The notes beneath the pieces are model-generated. The model saw only the letters and a program-made list of their open reading frames with translations, was not told the DNA's origin and searched no databases. A stretch of 48,277 nucleotides of DNA from a virus: IMG/VR virus record IMGVR_UViG_3300008110_000702, positions 1-48,277 of that record. One strand, 5' to 3'. The translations under genes and the position numbers were made by a program. Positions 9,997-17,786 of this stretch are shown here, piece by piece. Position 1 is the first letter of the stretch. Each line of letters starts with the position of its first letter.

Positions 9997-10432
9997 GTTG
10001 TCGAGCTAACTCTTTTATTTCTTTTAGAGTCATTAATTCAGATAGCAGTTCTAATTCGTCTTGTTTTTTGCTTGGATAAAGTTCAAGTAAAAATTTCAGT
10101 CGTTTAGTATCTGCCTTTTTTCTTTTGAAACCTATCCACTCATGAAAAAAGATCTTACGACTTTCATGACTGCACATACACAATAGTTGCCACTGCAATT
10201 TAGGATGCTTTTGTAAAATATTCCAATGCTTGTTAAAGAATTCATTGACAGTGAGTACAAAATGCTCTTGCATTTCTCTTGACTGCCCTTTTACATTGCT
10301 AATATATCTATTAAGAATAAACATTTCACTTTTTAATGACTTCCGTTGGTCATCAGTGATGTCATCCCATAAAGTTTTTGCACCAAGATCAACTGCTGCC
10401 AACTTATCTTTTAGTTCGATTTTTTCGCTCAT
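9959..10432 (-). CDS. Possible clamp-loader small subunit (gp62-like) or unknown replication protein
   Basis: A 157-aa helical protein (MSEKIELKDKLAAVDLG ... FILNRYIS ... CSHESRKIFFHEWIGFKRKKA ... KEIKELARQHGYEDKEIEKLF). The FILNRYIS segment, the basic FxEWIGFKRKKA segment and the following ELYPSKKQDELELL helix loosely resemble the layout I recall for gp62 clamp-loader small subunits of marine T4-like phages, which contain an N-R-x-(I/L)-S motif. Gene 44, its normal partner, is not in the window, so the assignment is tentative. It overlaps the 98-aa gene by 29 bases and the zinc-finger gene by 38. Confidence 0.5.
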   Translation of the reverse strand: MSEKIELKDKLAAVDLGAKTLWDDITDDQRKSLKSEMFILNRYISNVKGQSREMQEHFVLTVNEFFNKHWNILQKHPKLQWQLLCMCSHESRKIFFHEWIGFKRKKADTKRLKFLLELYPSKKQDELELLSELMTLKEIKELARQHGYEDKEIEKLF

Positions 10433-10700
10433 AGTCTTCCGTCATTTTATATATTAGTATAGCACGATCTAGAGCCTTTTGTAAAGCTGGATTGGAGGGA
10501 GCGGCTCGACGAATATTACCCCATAGTTGATCTTCCATCATATGCTCATGAAGCGGACGACCATCATTGGTACGAGGGTCAACCTTGTTTTCGTATTGAT
10601 AACCAATCAATTTACGCTCCGTTGTACCAACTTCTCGAGCATATATTTCTTCACCATTACGCTCATAGATGTATGTAGCGCCAGGTTTAAGTGTTCCCAT
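10404..10700 (-). CDS. Small conserved-type protein
   Basis: A 98-aa protein beginning MGTLKPGATYIYERNGEEIY and ending in a basic ERKNRTKR tail. It contains a DQLWGNIRRAAPSNPALQ segment followed by a helix. It begins at ATG 10700, just after the stop of the 174-aa-class gene, and overlaps the start of the next gene by 29 bases. Small proteins of this type occur in T4-like marine phages, from memory. No motif allows a function call. Confidence 0.6.
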   Translation of the reverse strand: MGTLKPGATYIYERNGEEIYAREVGTTERKLIGYQYENKVDPRTNDGRPLHEHMMEDQLWGNIRRAAPSNPALQKALDRAILIYKMTEDYERKNRTKR

Positions 10701-10701
10701 A

Positions 10702-11208
10702 TTACAATAATTTGTCTAGCTGAATTAATTCGTTCTGTCTTGAAATTTCTTTTACAAAATATGTACACAACGCTTTTGGTTGGTTGTTTAACGGTATGGC
10801 TAGTAACTGACTGTTCTTCATTTTAGGGAAATACCATTTAACATCGTTGTAAAAATTTACAATTTCAATAGGTTTAAATTCTACTCTAAAACTACTTAAA
10901 GGATTAAAACATAATGCTTCAAATCCTCGATCATTAAGACTGGTCAGTGGTAGTATTTCTATATCAGAGCTACTTTGGCTGTCTCCCACAGCTATGCTCC
11001 AATCGATGGGCATTGTAACTTCGTCGTTGCCTATTCTTAATACCATTGCAGGACTGTTGAAGCTTTCTAAAAACACTAGCGGTTGAAAAAAGAAATCTGG
11101 TTCCGAAGGTGTGCTGTTATCTAACACAGCAAATCTCATATTGTCGTCTACCTCGTCGGGTAAATTGTTTAAATCGAAGGGTATATTTTCTAGTGTAAGT
11201 ATCATCAT
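10702..11208 (-). CDS. Conserved-type protein downstream of uvsW
   Basis: The frame opens at a TTG (11226), but ATG-ATG at 11208/11205 (MMILTLENIPFDLNNLPDEV) is the more likely start. The roughly 168-aa product is soluble, beta-rich, with no cysteine cluster or nucleotide-binding motif. Recognisable segments are MVLRIGNDEVTMPIDWSIAVGD, FEALCFNPLSSFRVEFKPIE and DVKWYFPKMKNSQLLAIPL. It follows uvsW after a small palindrome. Function unknown. Confidence 0.6.
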   Translation of the reverse strand: MMILTLENIPFDLNNLPDEVDDNMRFAVLDNSTPSEPDFFFQPLVFLESFNSPAMVLRIGNDEVTMPIDWSIAVGDSQSSSDIEILPLTSLNDRGFEALCFNPLSSFRVEFKPIEIVNFYNDVKWYFPKMKNSQLLAIPLNNQPKALCTYFVKEISRQNELIQLDKLL

Positions 11209-11223
11209 GTTGTTATTGTACAA

Positions 11224-11239
11224 CAATCTATTTAGATTG
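11224..11239. repeat. 16-bp palindrome CAATCTA-TT-TAGATTG after uvsW
   Basis: Perfect 7-bp arms with a 2-bp centre lie directly after the uvsW stop and about 15 bp before the next ATG. On the minus strand the centre reads CTAAATA, a late-promoter-like core. A second imperfect symmetry (TTGTT ... AACAA) follows. It could be an operator over a promoter; too short and A/T-rich for a strong terminator. Confidence 0.4.
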
Positions 11240-12700
11240 TCAATCCCATTTTACTTTTTCTAACGTAAATGGATATTTTGCTTCCTTGTAAAATTTCTTT
11301 CTTTCAGTTAAGTGTCGTTTCGCGTATTTGCACGTCGACGTGATGTCCCAGATCTGTACGAAGTCTTTATCTTCAGCTTTTCTAATACCTCGCCCAATAC
11401 TCTGTATAACCCTTGTAAAGCTTTTTCCGGACTCCAGAAGAACCAGATTAAAAATCCTAGGGATATTAATACCCACAGCGGCCACACCATAAGTCGCCAC
11501 AATAATCTTGTTATCACTAGTTTTAACTTCGTCATATTCTTCTTTTCTATCTTTAGTTTTTACTTCACCTGATATAAACACACTATCTTCGATCTCATTG
11601 GTTAAAACTTTACCGGATTCGATACGATTTACCAGCACCAGTGTATTGCCAGTTTTAGCAATATCTTTGATCAAGTTACTAATATAGATTATTCTATCTT
11701 CGTTGGTGACAAGATATTTGTTTTCTTCAGCGTAGCTTTTAAATTCTGGAAGATCGACTAATTGTAACACATTTACATGGCACTGAGCAAGCACTCCTTT
11801 GTCTTGAAGTTCTTTAGCACTGACTCGACCAACAACAGGACCAATACTGGCAAAAATACTTTCAAACTCAAATGCTTCTTTAGGAACTGTGCCAGTTAGT
11901 CCCCAGCGAATAGGTGCATTGCACATATTCTGTGTGAGTAAATTCTTTAAAACGTCAGCTTTAGCTTGGTGTACCTCGTCTACAATAACAGTTTGTACAC
12001 CTTCTAAAAATTCTGCTAAACTGACAATATCGTGCTCTTGATTTTTACTTTTCTTGTCAAGAATATTAAGACTTTGCCAAGTACAGATTGTATGAGTTTT
12101 ATTGAGATCTTTGCGATCTCCATAGTACACGCCAACGTCTAATCCAACATTGATAAAATCTTCTTCTGTTTGTTCAACAAGGCTTTTATTAGGTACAATA
12201 GTAATTGATCGACCAAACGATTCACATAATTTTGCCAGAGTTGCAGTCATAATAGTTTTACCTGCACCTGTGGCAACTTCTTGTAATGCCTGGGGATTTT
12301 TAAGAAAATTATTAACTACTTCAACTTGGTCATCTCGTAGTCTTATTGGCTGGCCGGCAAATCTATGTCCCACAGGCCAACACTGATCTCCCCAAAATTC
12401 TTCAGTGACTTCTGGAAAATTAAGTTTTATAGGATTTCTTAAATCTTCAATCTCATCAACGTCAATACCATTTTTATCTAGTATTTCTAATATACGAGGT
12501 AGCTGATTAATATAACCATTTCCTCCCATACCAAACAAGGTAACGCTGCCATCCCACCTACCTAATTTGTAAGCAGGATGATATCTGGCGTAGCCTACCT
12601 CGTACTTAAAGGCATTAGCCAGCTTCCTGCGAATTTCCACAGGAAGGCCTTCAATTTTAATATTAACTTCGTCTCGTATGACAAGTTTACACAATGACAT
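11240..12700 (-). CDS. uvsW: UvsW-type SF2 DNA/RNA helicase
   Basis: About 486 aa from ATG 12700, which has AGGAG six bases upstream; a TTG one codon earlier is less likely. Residues 1-110 match the UvsW N-terminal nucleic-acid-binding domain (RKLANAFKYEVGYARYHPAY, LGRWDGSVTLF). Helicase motifs follow in order: Q-type RLRDDQ, Walker A EVATGAGKT, Walker B VIVDEVHQ, motif III WGLTGTVPK, and motif VI QSIGRGIRKAED. In T4, UvsW unwinds R-loops and branched intermediates and drives the switch to recombination-dependent replication. It overlaps the preceding 392-aa gene by 14 bases and sits with uvsX and uvsY. Length is close to T4 UvsW (~500 aa). Confidence 0.95.
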   Translation of the reverse strand: MSLCKLVIRDEVNIKIEGLPVEIRRKLANAFKYEVGYARYHPAYKLGRWDGSVTLFGMGGNGYINQLPRILEILDKNGIDVDEIEDLRNPIKLNFPEVTEEFWGDQCWPVGHRFAGQPIRLRDDQVEVVNNFLKNPQALQEVATGAGKTIMTATLAKLCESFGRSITIVPNKSLVEQTEEDFINVGLDVGVYYGDRKDLNKTHTICTWQSLNILDKKSKNQEHDIVSLAEFLEGVQTVIVDEVHQAKADVLKNLLTQNMCNAPIRWGLTGTVPKEAFEFESIFASIGPVVGRVSAKELQDKGVLAQCHVNVLQLVDLPEFKSYAEENKYLVTNEDRIIYISNLIKDIAKTGNTLVLVNRIESGKVLTNEIEDSVFISGEVKTKDRKEEYDEVKTSDNKIIVATYGVAAVGINIPRIFNLVLLESGKSFTRVIQSIGRGIRKAEDKDFVQIWDITSTCKYAKRHLTERKKFYKEAKYPFTLEKVKWD

Positions 12701-13865
12701 CAATCTCTCCTGCTAGTAGTACTTTGTCGGTATGATAGATAATAAGATCAACATCTGCACAGTATACAGCACTTTTGTTATTTTTAAAACTGTTTGTGAA
12801 ACTAATTACAGTTTTTGGCTTCCATGACGATTTTAGGAAGAATTTTGGTAATTTGTTGTTAGCTATACCAGCTATCATTGTTTGATCGTTTAAATTTTTA
12901 TTGAACTGATAGTCAGCTACTGATGAGTTAAAATTAGCAGTGTCTTCAGATTTATCAAATCTAAAATAAATTCCAACGTTACCGGTAAGATTATGAGAGG
13001 CCAGTGTACTATACAAAAAATCCAGTGTTTTTTTGTTGACTTGTGGGGTATGTCCTTCAAAAATACAAAGGACCGGAAATCGATTAAGATCTTTTAAAGA
13101 CTGCATTACATCCGCTAAAGGAACAGTTCCTTCGTCAATAAAAATTTTGGTATTTTTTCTTGCTGCAATTTTTTCTGTAAGTGTAGTAGCCGTAAATTTC
13201 TCAAAAATTTGGTATTGATACCGAATTTTTTGGTCGTTGAGCTTGAGAACGTTTTCTTCTGATATTGGGCCAACTCTTGACTCGATAATTTTTTTAAATT
13301 TTTCATTTTCTGTTTTGAAGATGTCAAATTTATTATTGTCGTTGGTTAACAATTTATCAATCTCATAGTAAAAATTCAAGATTTTGTCATCAATGTCAAA
13401 ATCTTCCCTTAAAAAATGCTCAACAAGTGTGTGTACATTTTTTTCAGTATATGCAATGCCATAGGTACGGGCTCCGATAGCAGAAATTTGTCCTTCAACT
13501 AGTGGACCTAGTGAAATTAATTTTTCTTTGAGACGCTTGTCGTAGGTAAACTCAATACATACTGCATTTTCACCTTCAGTCGAGGGGTAAATTTTTCGAA
13601 TTTTTTGTATTAGACGAAAAATTTGTGACCAGCTGTTAGCTTCAATACTAGATTCAACTGTTGGTTCGATTATTTTGATTGCTGGTATATTTTCTTTAAA
13701 AATTTTTAATATTAGCTTGGCTTGATTTTCAGTTAAGAATTGTCCTTGATCAATTTGATTGCTTATGCTCAACAATATTCGTTTATCTTTGTGAGGAAAT
13801 TGCAAATTATTTGCTTTTAACTCTACAGCAACTTTTTTTAGGATAGCGTCAAGATAAACAATCAT
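12687..13865 (-). CDS. Unknown protein between nucleotidyltransferase and uvsW
   Basis: A 392-aa Lys/Ile/Asn-rich soluble protein (MIVYLDAILKKVAVELK ... LLAGEIDVIV). The N-terminal part has LLSISNQIDQGQFLTENQAK, resembling the short helix-turn-helix-like piece seen at the start of some phage helicase or primase accessory proteins; the rest has no motif I recognise. Its ATG overlaps the preceding stop in an ATGA arrangement and its end overlaps uvsW, so it is translated with the recombination genes. Homopolymer A/T runs are frequent. A DNA-metabolism role is inferred from operon position only. Confidence 0.6.
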   Translation of the reverse strand: MIVYLDAILKKVAVELKANNLQFPHKDKRILLSISNQIDQGQFLTENQAKLILKIFKENIPAIKIIEPTVESSIEANSWSQIFRLIQKIRKIYPSTEGENAVCIEFTYDKRLKEKLISLGPLVEGQISAIGARTYGIAYTEKNVHTLVEHFLREDFDIDDKILNFYYEIDKLLTNDNNKFDIFKTENEKFKKIIESRVGPISEENVLKLNDQKIRYQYQIFEKFTATTLTEKIAARKNTKIFIDEGTVPLADVMQSLKDLNRFPVLCIFEGHTPQVNKKTLDFLYSTLASHNLTGNVGIYFRFDKSEDTANFNSSVADYQFNKNLNDQTMIAGIANNKLPKFFLKSSWKPKTVISFTNSFKNNKSAVYCADVDLIIYHTDKVLLAGEIDVIV

Positions 13866-14620
13866 AATCTTTCAATATCTTCTTCTTCACATTTGTCACC
13901 ATATTGTACTTCTACAATTTTACAGGGTTCATCAAATGGGTTGTATATACGATGCCAGTCATTTTTTGGAATAACCAGCTGTTTGTGCGGAGTTAGTTCA
14001 ATAGTAGGTAGTGCGTAGCCTCCTGGCATACGTTGTTCTACCAAACAACGTCCAGAAGTAACATGCCAAAACTCTTGCCTGTACTGATGCCGCTGTAAAC
14101 TCAACGACTGGCCTGGCATGACGGTGAGCTCTTTAACTTTAGTACCCTGTACATCATGTAAAACTCTATAATAACCCCAAGTCCTAATAGTTTTAGGATT
14201 CTTCCAGTCTTCTAAAATCCAAGAACTTGAATTTTTCTTGTCAGCCCCTCCGACACCAAACACAAATTCTATATTAGAGTCAACTACGTCCATCTCTGGA
14301 ATGTTATGTTCAGTTCTATCGCCGCCATTAGCAAAAATTATTTTGTCATTTGGATAATGAGCTCTTACTTGTTGAATAAAATGTCGGGCTGAGCCGTCTT
14401 CATCATCAAATGTATAAACCTCATCGACCATTAATAGATTATTAATGAGACATAATCTCTCATTCCATGGCATGAAGGATCTTCCCTTCTTACGTTCTAA
14501 CCATTCGTCGCTGTTAAGTCCTACAATTAGCATATCGCCAATCATTTTAGCAGCTTTGAAATAGGCTATGTGGCCTGAATGTAAAGGATCAAAGCCTCCA
14601 TTTACTAAAACAATGTTCAT
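13862..14620 (-). CDS. Bifunctional cytidylyltransferase-like / mannose-6-P-isomerase-type cupin protein
   Basis: A 252-aa two-domain protein. Residues 1-130 form a HIGH-type nucleotidyltransferase: NGGFDPLHSGHIAYFKAAK (7-25), with the class signature G-x-F-D-x-x-H-x-G-H, and ERLCLINNLLMVDEV, as in RfaE/TagD-like cytidylyltransferases. Residues about 145-252 form a type II phosphomannose-isomerase-like cupin: WGYYRVL, VKELTVMPGQSLSLQRHQYR, EFWHVTSGRC, VIPKNDWHRIYNP and a VQYGDKCEEEDIERL ending. Together they suggest activation or modification of a sugar, perhaps for altering a surface glycan or the virion; substrate unknown. It is coupled by ATGA overlaps to uvsY upstream and the 392-aa gene downstream. 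Confidence 0.85.
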   Translation of the reverse strand: MNIVLVNGGFDPLHSGHIAYFKAAKMIGDMLIVGLNSDEWLERKKGRSFMPWNERLCLINNLLMVDEVYTFDDEDGSARHFIQQVRAHYPNDKIIFANGGDRTEHNIPEMDVVDSNIEFVFGVGGADKKNSSSWILEDWKNPKTIRTWGYYRVLHDVQGTKVKELTVMPGQSLSLQRHQYRQEFWHVTSGRCLVEQRMPGGYALPTIELTPHKQLVIPKNDWHRIYNPFDEPCKIVEVQYGDKCEEEDIERL

Positions 14621-15072
14621 AAAGTAGCATCCTCCATTCCAGCAACTCGAAGTTTAATAATGTTACTCAACTGCCATTGTTTAATGTCTAGACTCTTGGT
14701 TATACCTAACCATTTGTTACGTAATAGGGCAAATTCGTTGATAATTTTTTCCATATCAATAACATCCGACTCGCCGTCGACGTATTTTTCAACATCTCTT
14801 GAAGTAAGAGCACGTTGATATGTTTCTAGGTATTTTCTAAACAAAGAACTACGCAATCTGCGTAGCTCAATGTTCAAATATTCCAGTATTGCTTCAATTT
14901 CTTGTAGTTGACCAAATCGTTGTTCTACAATACCTGGCATACTGGCAGACGCTTTTTCAATATTTCCCGCTATGCGGCTATCATTTCTTGCTGCCACTAA
15001 TTCAGCTTCAAAATATGCAATAGCATCTGGAATATTTGAAATATCTTTCGATACTTTAGAATACCAACCCAT
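14617..15072 (-). CDS. uvsY: UvsY-like recombination mediator
   Basis: A 151-aa helical protein. The signature segments I associate with UvsY of marine T4-like phages are EYLNIELRRLRSSLFRKYLE, RALTSRDVEKYVDGESDVID and ALLRNKWLGITKSLD, ending KLRVAGMEDATL. In T4, UvsY loads UvsX onto gp32-coated single-stranded DNA. Size is near the T4 protein (137 aa). It starts at ATG 15072 with one base shared with the preceding stop, two genes after uvsX, matching the expected functional grouping. Assignment depends on recall of family sequence, not on an alignment. Confidence 0.75.
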   Translation of the reverse strand: MGWYSKVSKDISNIPDAIAYFEAELVAARNDSRIAGNIEKASASMPGIVEQRFGQLQEIEAILEYLNIELRRLRSSLFRKYLETYQRALTSRDVEKYVDGESDVIDMEKIINEFALLRNKWLGITKSLDIKQWQLSNIIKLRVAGMEDATL

Positions 15073-15320
15073 TAATCTTCGTCCTCGTCAAAGTCCCAGT
15101 TGTCTTCTTCGTCAAGACTTTCTTCTGTGTCTTGATCAAGGTAATACTCAATGGCTGTATCTAGAGATTCGTCAAAGCCTACTGCTGACTCAAGTACTTT
15201 ATCACTTATTCCGTGGTCTGCTAGCAGGTCTACATATCGTTCTGCTAGTGCCTCGTGAGTTTTTCTATCAGCATATTCTTTAAACAACATCCAAATATCA
15301 GCAATTTGATTCTCATTCAT
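15072..15320 (-). CDS. Small acidic protein between uvsX and uvsY
   Basis: An 82-aa protein (MNENQIADIWMLFKEYADRK, then AERYVDLLADHGISDKVLES) with an extremely acidic tail DEEDNWDFDEDED. It overlaps the uvsX end and the uvsY start. A short helical protein with an acidic C-terminus in this exact position is typical of T4-like cyanophages, from memory. It may contact the recombination or ssDNA-binding machinery as gp32's acidic tail does; that is speculation. Confidence 0.65.
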   Translation of the reverse strand: MNENQIADIWMLFKEYADRKTHEALAERYVDLLADHGISDKVLESAVGFDESLDTAIEYYLDQDTEESLDEEDNWDFDEDED

Positions 15321-16383
15321 GATTTAAGATTTCTCCAGTTTCAAGATCGATGTTAGATTTTACATTAGGATTGTTAGCAAAGTCAACCATGACATTGTCA
15401 AGACATCCTTCCTCGTTGCGTTCCCATTCTTTACGGTAAAGCTTAATTTCACTACCATCGGATCCAACATATTTAAGTCTGTTGCCATCTTTTTGGAGGA
15501 ATGATTTTGCTTCGAACAAATCAACAAGACCGCTATAGGGGTTCATGCCTTGCTCGTATGGAATTTTAATTTGTAGTGTTTCAAAAGGTTTAGCATAGCG
15601 TGTTTTCATAATTTTACATGAAGCACGAATACCTTTTACTTCTGAAATCTTGTTGCCATCTTCATCTTCTTTCAACTTTAGCTTCTTCATGGCAACCACA
15701 ATAGAACTTGCGTAAACGAAGCCTTGGCCGCCTGAGATTTTATCGTCTGGATCGAACATATCTTGGCTAGCGTATGTGTGATTTGTACAAACCATTCCAA
15801 CATTATAACTCCCAAACATGTTTACACAGTTACGGACAAGACTAGTCAATGCTTTAGGCTTACGACCCATGTCACCTTTCATATCACCTGCCTCAAACTG
15901 ATTAATATCAGTAGGAGTGAGCAACATACCAAGGCTATCAATGACAAATAAAACTTTTGGACGTTCTGCCATTGCCTTATATTCTTTCATGAACTCTGAA
16001 ATGGTCTTTGCCACGTCATCAATCATGGCCATGTTTAACTTAAGAAGTTTTTCTTCTGAAGTATCTACACCTAATGCTTCAAGCCATGCTTGGTCTAGTG
16101 CATTTTCACTGTCAATTAAGACAACATAGATGCCTTGTTCCTGTGCGTGTTTGATAAGGTTGCCAGAGCAGATATAACTCTTGCCTGCGCCAGATTCTCC
16201 CGCAAATACAGTGACCTTGCCCAAGGGAATCCCCTTGTTAAAGTCAGAACTAATCAAATAGTTTAGAGCAAAGTTACCAGTTGAAACCCAGTCAGTAGGA
16301 TCATTGAATCCTACACCTAACCCGTCAATGCTCTTGGTTAGGGTTTTACGAAATTTTGATAAGTCAAATGCTTTAGTGGCCAT
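15313..16383 (-). CDS. uvsX: UvsX RecA-like recombinase
   Basis: About 356 aa from ATG 16383 (MATKAFDLSKFRKTL); an in-frame upstream start at 16413 would overlap the 63-aa gene and is less likely. Walker A GESGAGKS is at residues 62-69, Walker B is VLFVIDSLGML, and CTNHTYASQDMFDPDDKISGG matches the RecA/UvsX L2 region. UvsX forms filaments on ssDNA and catalyses strand exchange in recombination-dependent replication. It lies two genes after gp32 and just before the acidic protein and uvsY. Length is slightly below T4 UvsX (391 aa). All key motifs intact. Confidence 0.96.
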   Translation of the reverse strand: MATKAFDLSKFRKTLTKSIDGLGVGFNDPTDWVSTGNFALNYLISSDFNKGIPLGKVTVFAGESGAGKSYICSGNLIKHAQEQGIYVVLIDSENALDQAWLEALGVDTSEEKLLKLNMAMIDDVAKTISEFMKEYKAMAERPKVLFVIDSLGMLLTPTDINQFEAGDMKGDMGRKPKALTSLVRNCVNMFGSYNVGMVCTNHTYASQDMFDPDDKISGGQGFVYASSIVVAMKKLKLKEDEDGNKISEVKGIRASCKIMKTRYAKPFETLQIKIPYEQGMNPYSGLVDLFEAKSFLQKDGNRLKYVGSDGSEIKLYRKEWERNEEGCLDNVMVDFANNPNVKSNIDLETGEILNHE

Positions 16384-16385
16384 AA

Positions 16386-16577
16386 TTATTGATCCAATGG
16401 TAATGTGTTCCACTCTTTAACTAGAGTGAGTACGTCTTCTTCTGTGTTACACAGAGTTTTTGTATTAGACCAATCTTCTTTTTTATTTCGGCCACCAATT
16501 TCTACCATCCAACCATTGTCATAACGATTAATAGTAATTGATTCATTTACTTTTGCTAATTTTGCCAATTTACTCAT
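16386..16577 (-). CDS. Small conserved-type protein upstream of uvsX
   Basis: A 63-aa protein (MSKLAKLAKVNESITINRYD ... EWNTLPLDQ), soluble, with a GWMVEIGGRNKKEDW strand segment. A TAGGAG Shine-Dalgarno precedes its ATG. Its stop is two bases before the uvsX ATG, so it probably shares a message with uvsX. The 67-bp gap to gp32 (16578-16644) is more GC-rich than its surroundings, has a repeated AGAACT and a weak TGAGA/TCTCA hairpin. Function unknown. Confidence 0.65.
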   Translation of the reverse strand: MSKLAKLAKVNESITINRYDNGWMVEIGGRNKKEDWSNTKTLCNTEEDVLTLVKEWNTLPLDQ

Positions 16578-16644
16578 ATTATTCTCCTAAAAGGTGTGAG
16601 AACTCGGGCGTAAGAACTATGTCTCAGAGGCCCAAGCCGTATTT

Positions 16645-17619
16645 TTATTGCTTGTTACGATTGCGAATCATCGCAAGAATGTCTTGTGCGCTACCACTAG
16701 GAGTAGTTTTTGATTCAGCAACAGGAGCAGATGCGCTCTTTGCAACAGGAGCAGGTTCGTCATCAAACTCGTCTGCAACTGGAGCAGGAGCTGCCTTGCG
16801 TGTAGTGTTAGGATCACCAGTCGCTTGGCTCATACCTGCTGGTTTGAAGTATTGACCCCAACGTTCCATATCATATGGCTCGCCGTCAACTGATGCTTCA
16901 AACATTTCCTTAATGACTTTAACTTCAACATCACTAGGCTTCTTGGGTAAGAAGTCTTTGAGACTATAAAGTCCGTGAGTAGCAACTGCTGCCTGCTCTT
17001 CGTCATTTAACGGACGCTCACGACGGCTCCACTTTGATGTAGAGTAGTCAGCATATCCACCTTTGCTGGTTTTGATCAATTTAAAATCAACACCATGTAC
17101 AGTATCAGTTGGGAGATTGTCCATTTCTGGGTCAAGCAATGCACCGCGGATCAATTGGAAGATCTGTGGGCCGATAATGAATCGACGAATTGGATTTTCT
17201 GCTTTGTTGTCTTCTTTAAGACCGTCTTCTACGACAAAACCTTGGAAAATGTACGAACGCTTTTTCCAATATTTACGACCCATGTCCTCAAGATTAGGAT
17301 CTTTAAACCAGCCACGAACTTCTGATAAGATTGGGCAAGTTTCGCCGTACATCTCAACGCAGGGAACGTTGACAATGATTTGCTTTGAATCGGTTTCACC
17401 TTTGACTCCAGCAAACGGCAATTTGATCATTGCACGTTCTACCCAGAAAAATGTGTTATCAGTGTTACCATCGGGTAAAAAGCGGACTACTGCTTCTTGA
17501 CCTTCTTTGAGATTCCAGAACGGGTAAATTGAATTGTCACCGCCTGAACGTTGATTGTTGTCGGAACCACGTAGTTCCTGTTCTTTGAGCTTTGCTCGGA
17601 TTTCTGCTAAAGATGCCAT
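16645..17619 (-). CDS. 32: gp32-like single-stranded DNA-binding protein
   Basis: 324 aa from ATG 17619 with AGGAG upstream. The N-terminus (MASLAEIRAKLKEQ) is basic, followed by the DNA-binding core WNLKEGQEAVVRFLPDG and the KLPFAGVKGETDSKQIIVNVPC region. Cysteines 87 and 95 (CVEMYGETC) occupy the zinc-knuckle area, then RKYWKKRSYIFQGFVVED. The C-terminus has an Ala/Pro-rich acidic linker and a terminal AQDILAMIRNRNKQ. It coats ssDNA and coordinates the replication and recombination proteins encoded downstream. A promoter is predicted before it and a terminator separates it from the upstream operon. Confidence 0.92.
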   Translation of the reverse strand: MASLAEIRAKLKEQELRGSDNNQRSGGDNSIYPFWNLKEGQEAVVRFLPDGNTDNTFFWVERAMIKLPFAGVKGETDSKQIIVNVPCVEMYGETCPILSEVRGWFKDPNLEDMGRKYWKKRSYIFQGFVVEDGLKEDNKAENPIRRFIIGPQIFQLIRGALLDPEMDNLPTDTVHGVDFKLIKTSKGGYADYSTSKWSRRERPLNDEEQAAVATHGLYSLKDFLPKKPSDVEVKVIKEMFEASVDGEPYDMERWGQYFKPAGMSQATGDPNTTRKAAPAPVADEFDDEPAPVAKSASAPVAESKTTPSGSAQDILAMIRNRNKQ

Positions 17620-17671
17620 AATTATTTCTCCTATTAATAGCCTTTGTTTTGCATTTCTGCGATTTTATTTG

Positions 17672-17699
17672 CCTATAATTTACTTTACACCATTGTAAA
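17672..17699 (-). promoter_or_regulatory. Predicted sigma70-like promoter of gp32
   Basis: On the minus strand TTTACA (17694-17699, 5/6 match to TTGACA) is followed after 16 bp by TATAGG (17672-17677, 4/6 match to TATAAT), leaving a leader of about 45 nt before gp32. The -35 overlaps a TTTACA-ccat-TGTAAA inverted repeat (17684-17699). This is the only promoter-like site between the terminator and gp32. Confidence 0.45.
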
Positions 17700-17703
17700 A
17701 TAA

Positions 17704-17735
17704 AAAAGCGCATACATGTTATTGTATACGCTTTT
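17704..17735 (-). terminator. Intrinsic terminator upstream of gp32
   Basis: A hairpin with 7-bp outer stem (AAAAGCG/CGCTTTT), one mismatch, and a 5-bp inner stem (ATACA/TGTAT) around a 6-nt loop. On the minus strand it is followed by a TTTTTTATTTT tract. It would end transcription from the 17787-19605 operon before gp32. Confidence 0.75.
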
Positions 17736-17743
17736 ATTTATTA

Positions 17744-17763
17744 AAGCAAGAGAAATCTTGCTT
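17744..17763. terminator. Second hairpin, AAGCAAGA-GAAA-TCTTGCTT
   Basis: A perfect 8-bp stem closed by a GAAA tetraloop when read on the plus strand (TTTC on the minus strand), 24 bp after the stop of the 17787 gene and 8 bp from the next hairpin. The T-tract on the minus strand is poor, so it may stabilise the 3' end of the message rather than terminate. Confidence 0.5.
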
Positions 17764-17786
17764 AAAAGTGATTTATTTTAGCCGTT

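Noticed and set aside
10527-10826. 99-codon plus-strand frame over the small genes after uvsW
   Set aside because: It overlaps two well-placed minus-strand genes, has no ribosome site and no recognisable features.
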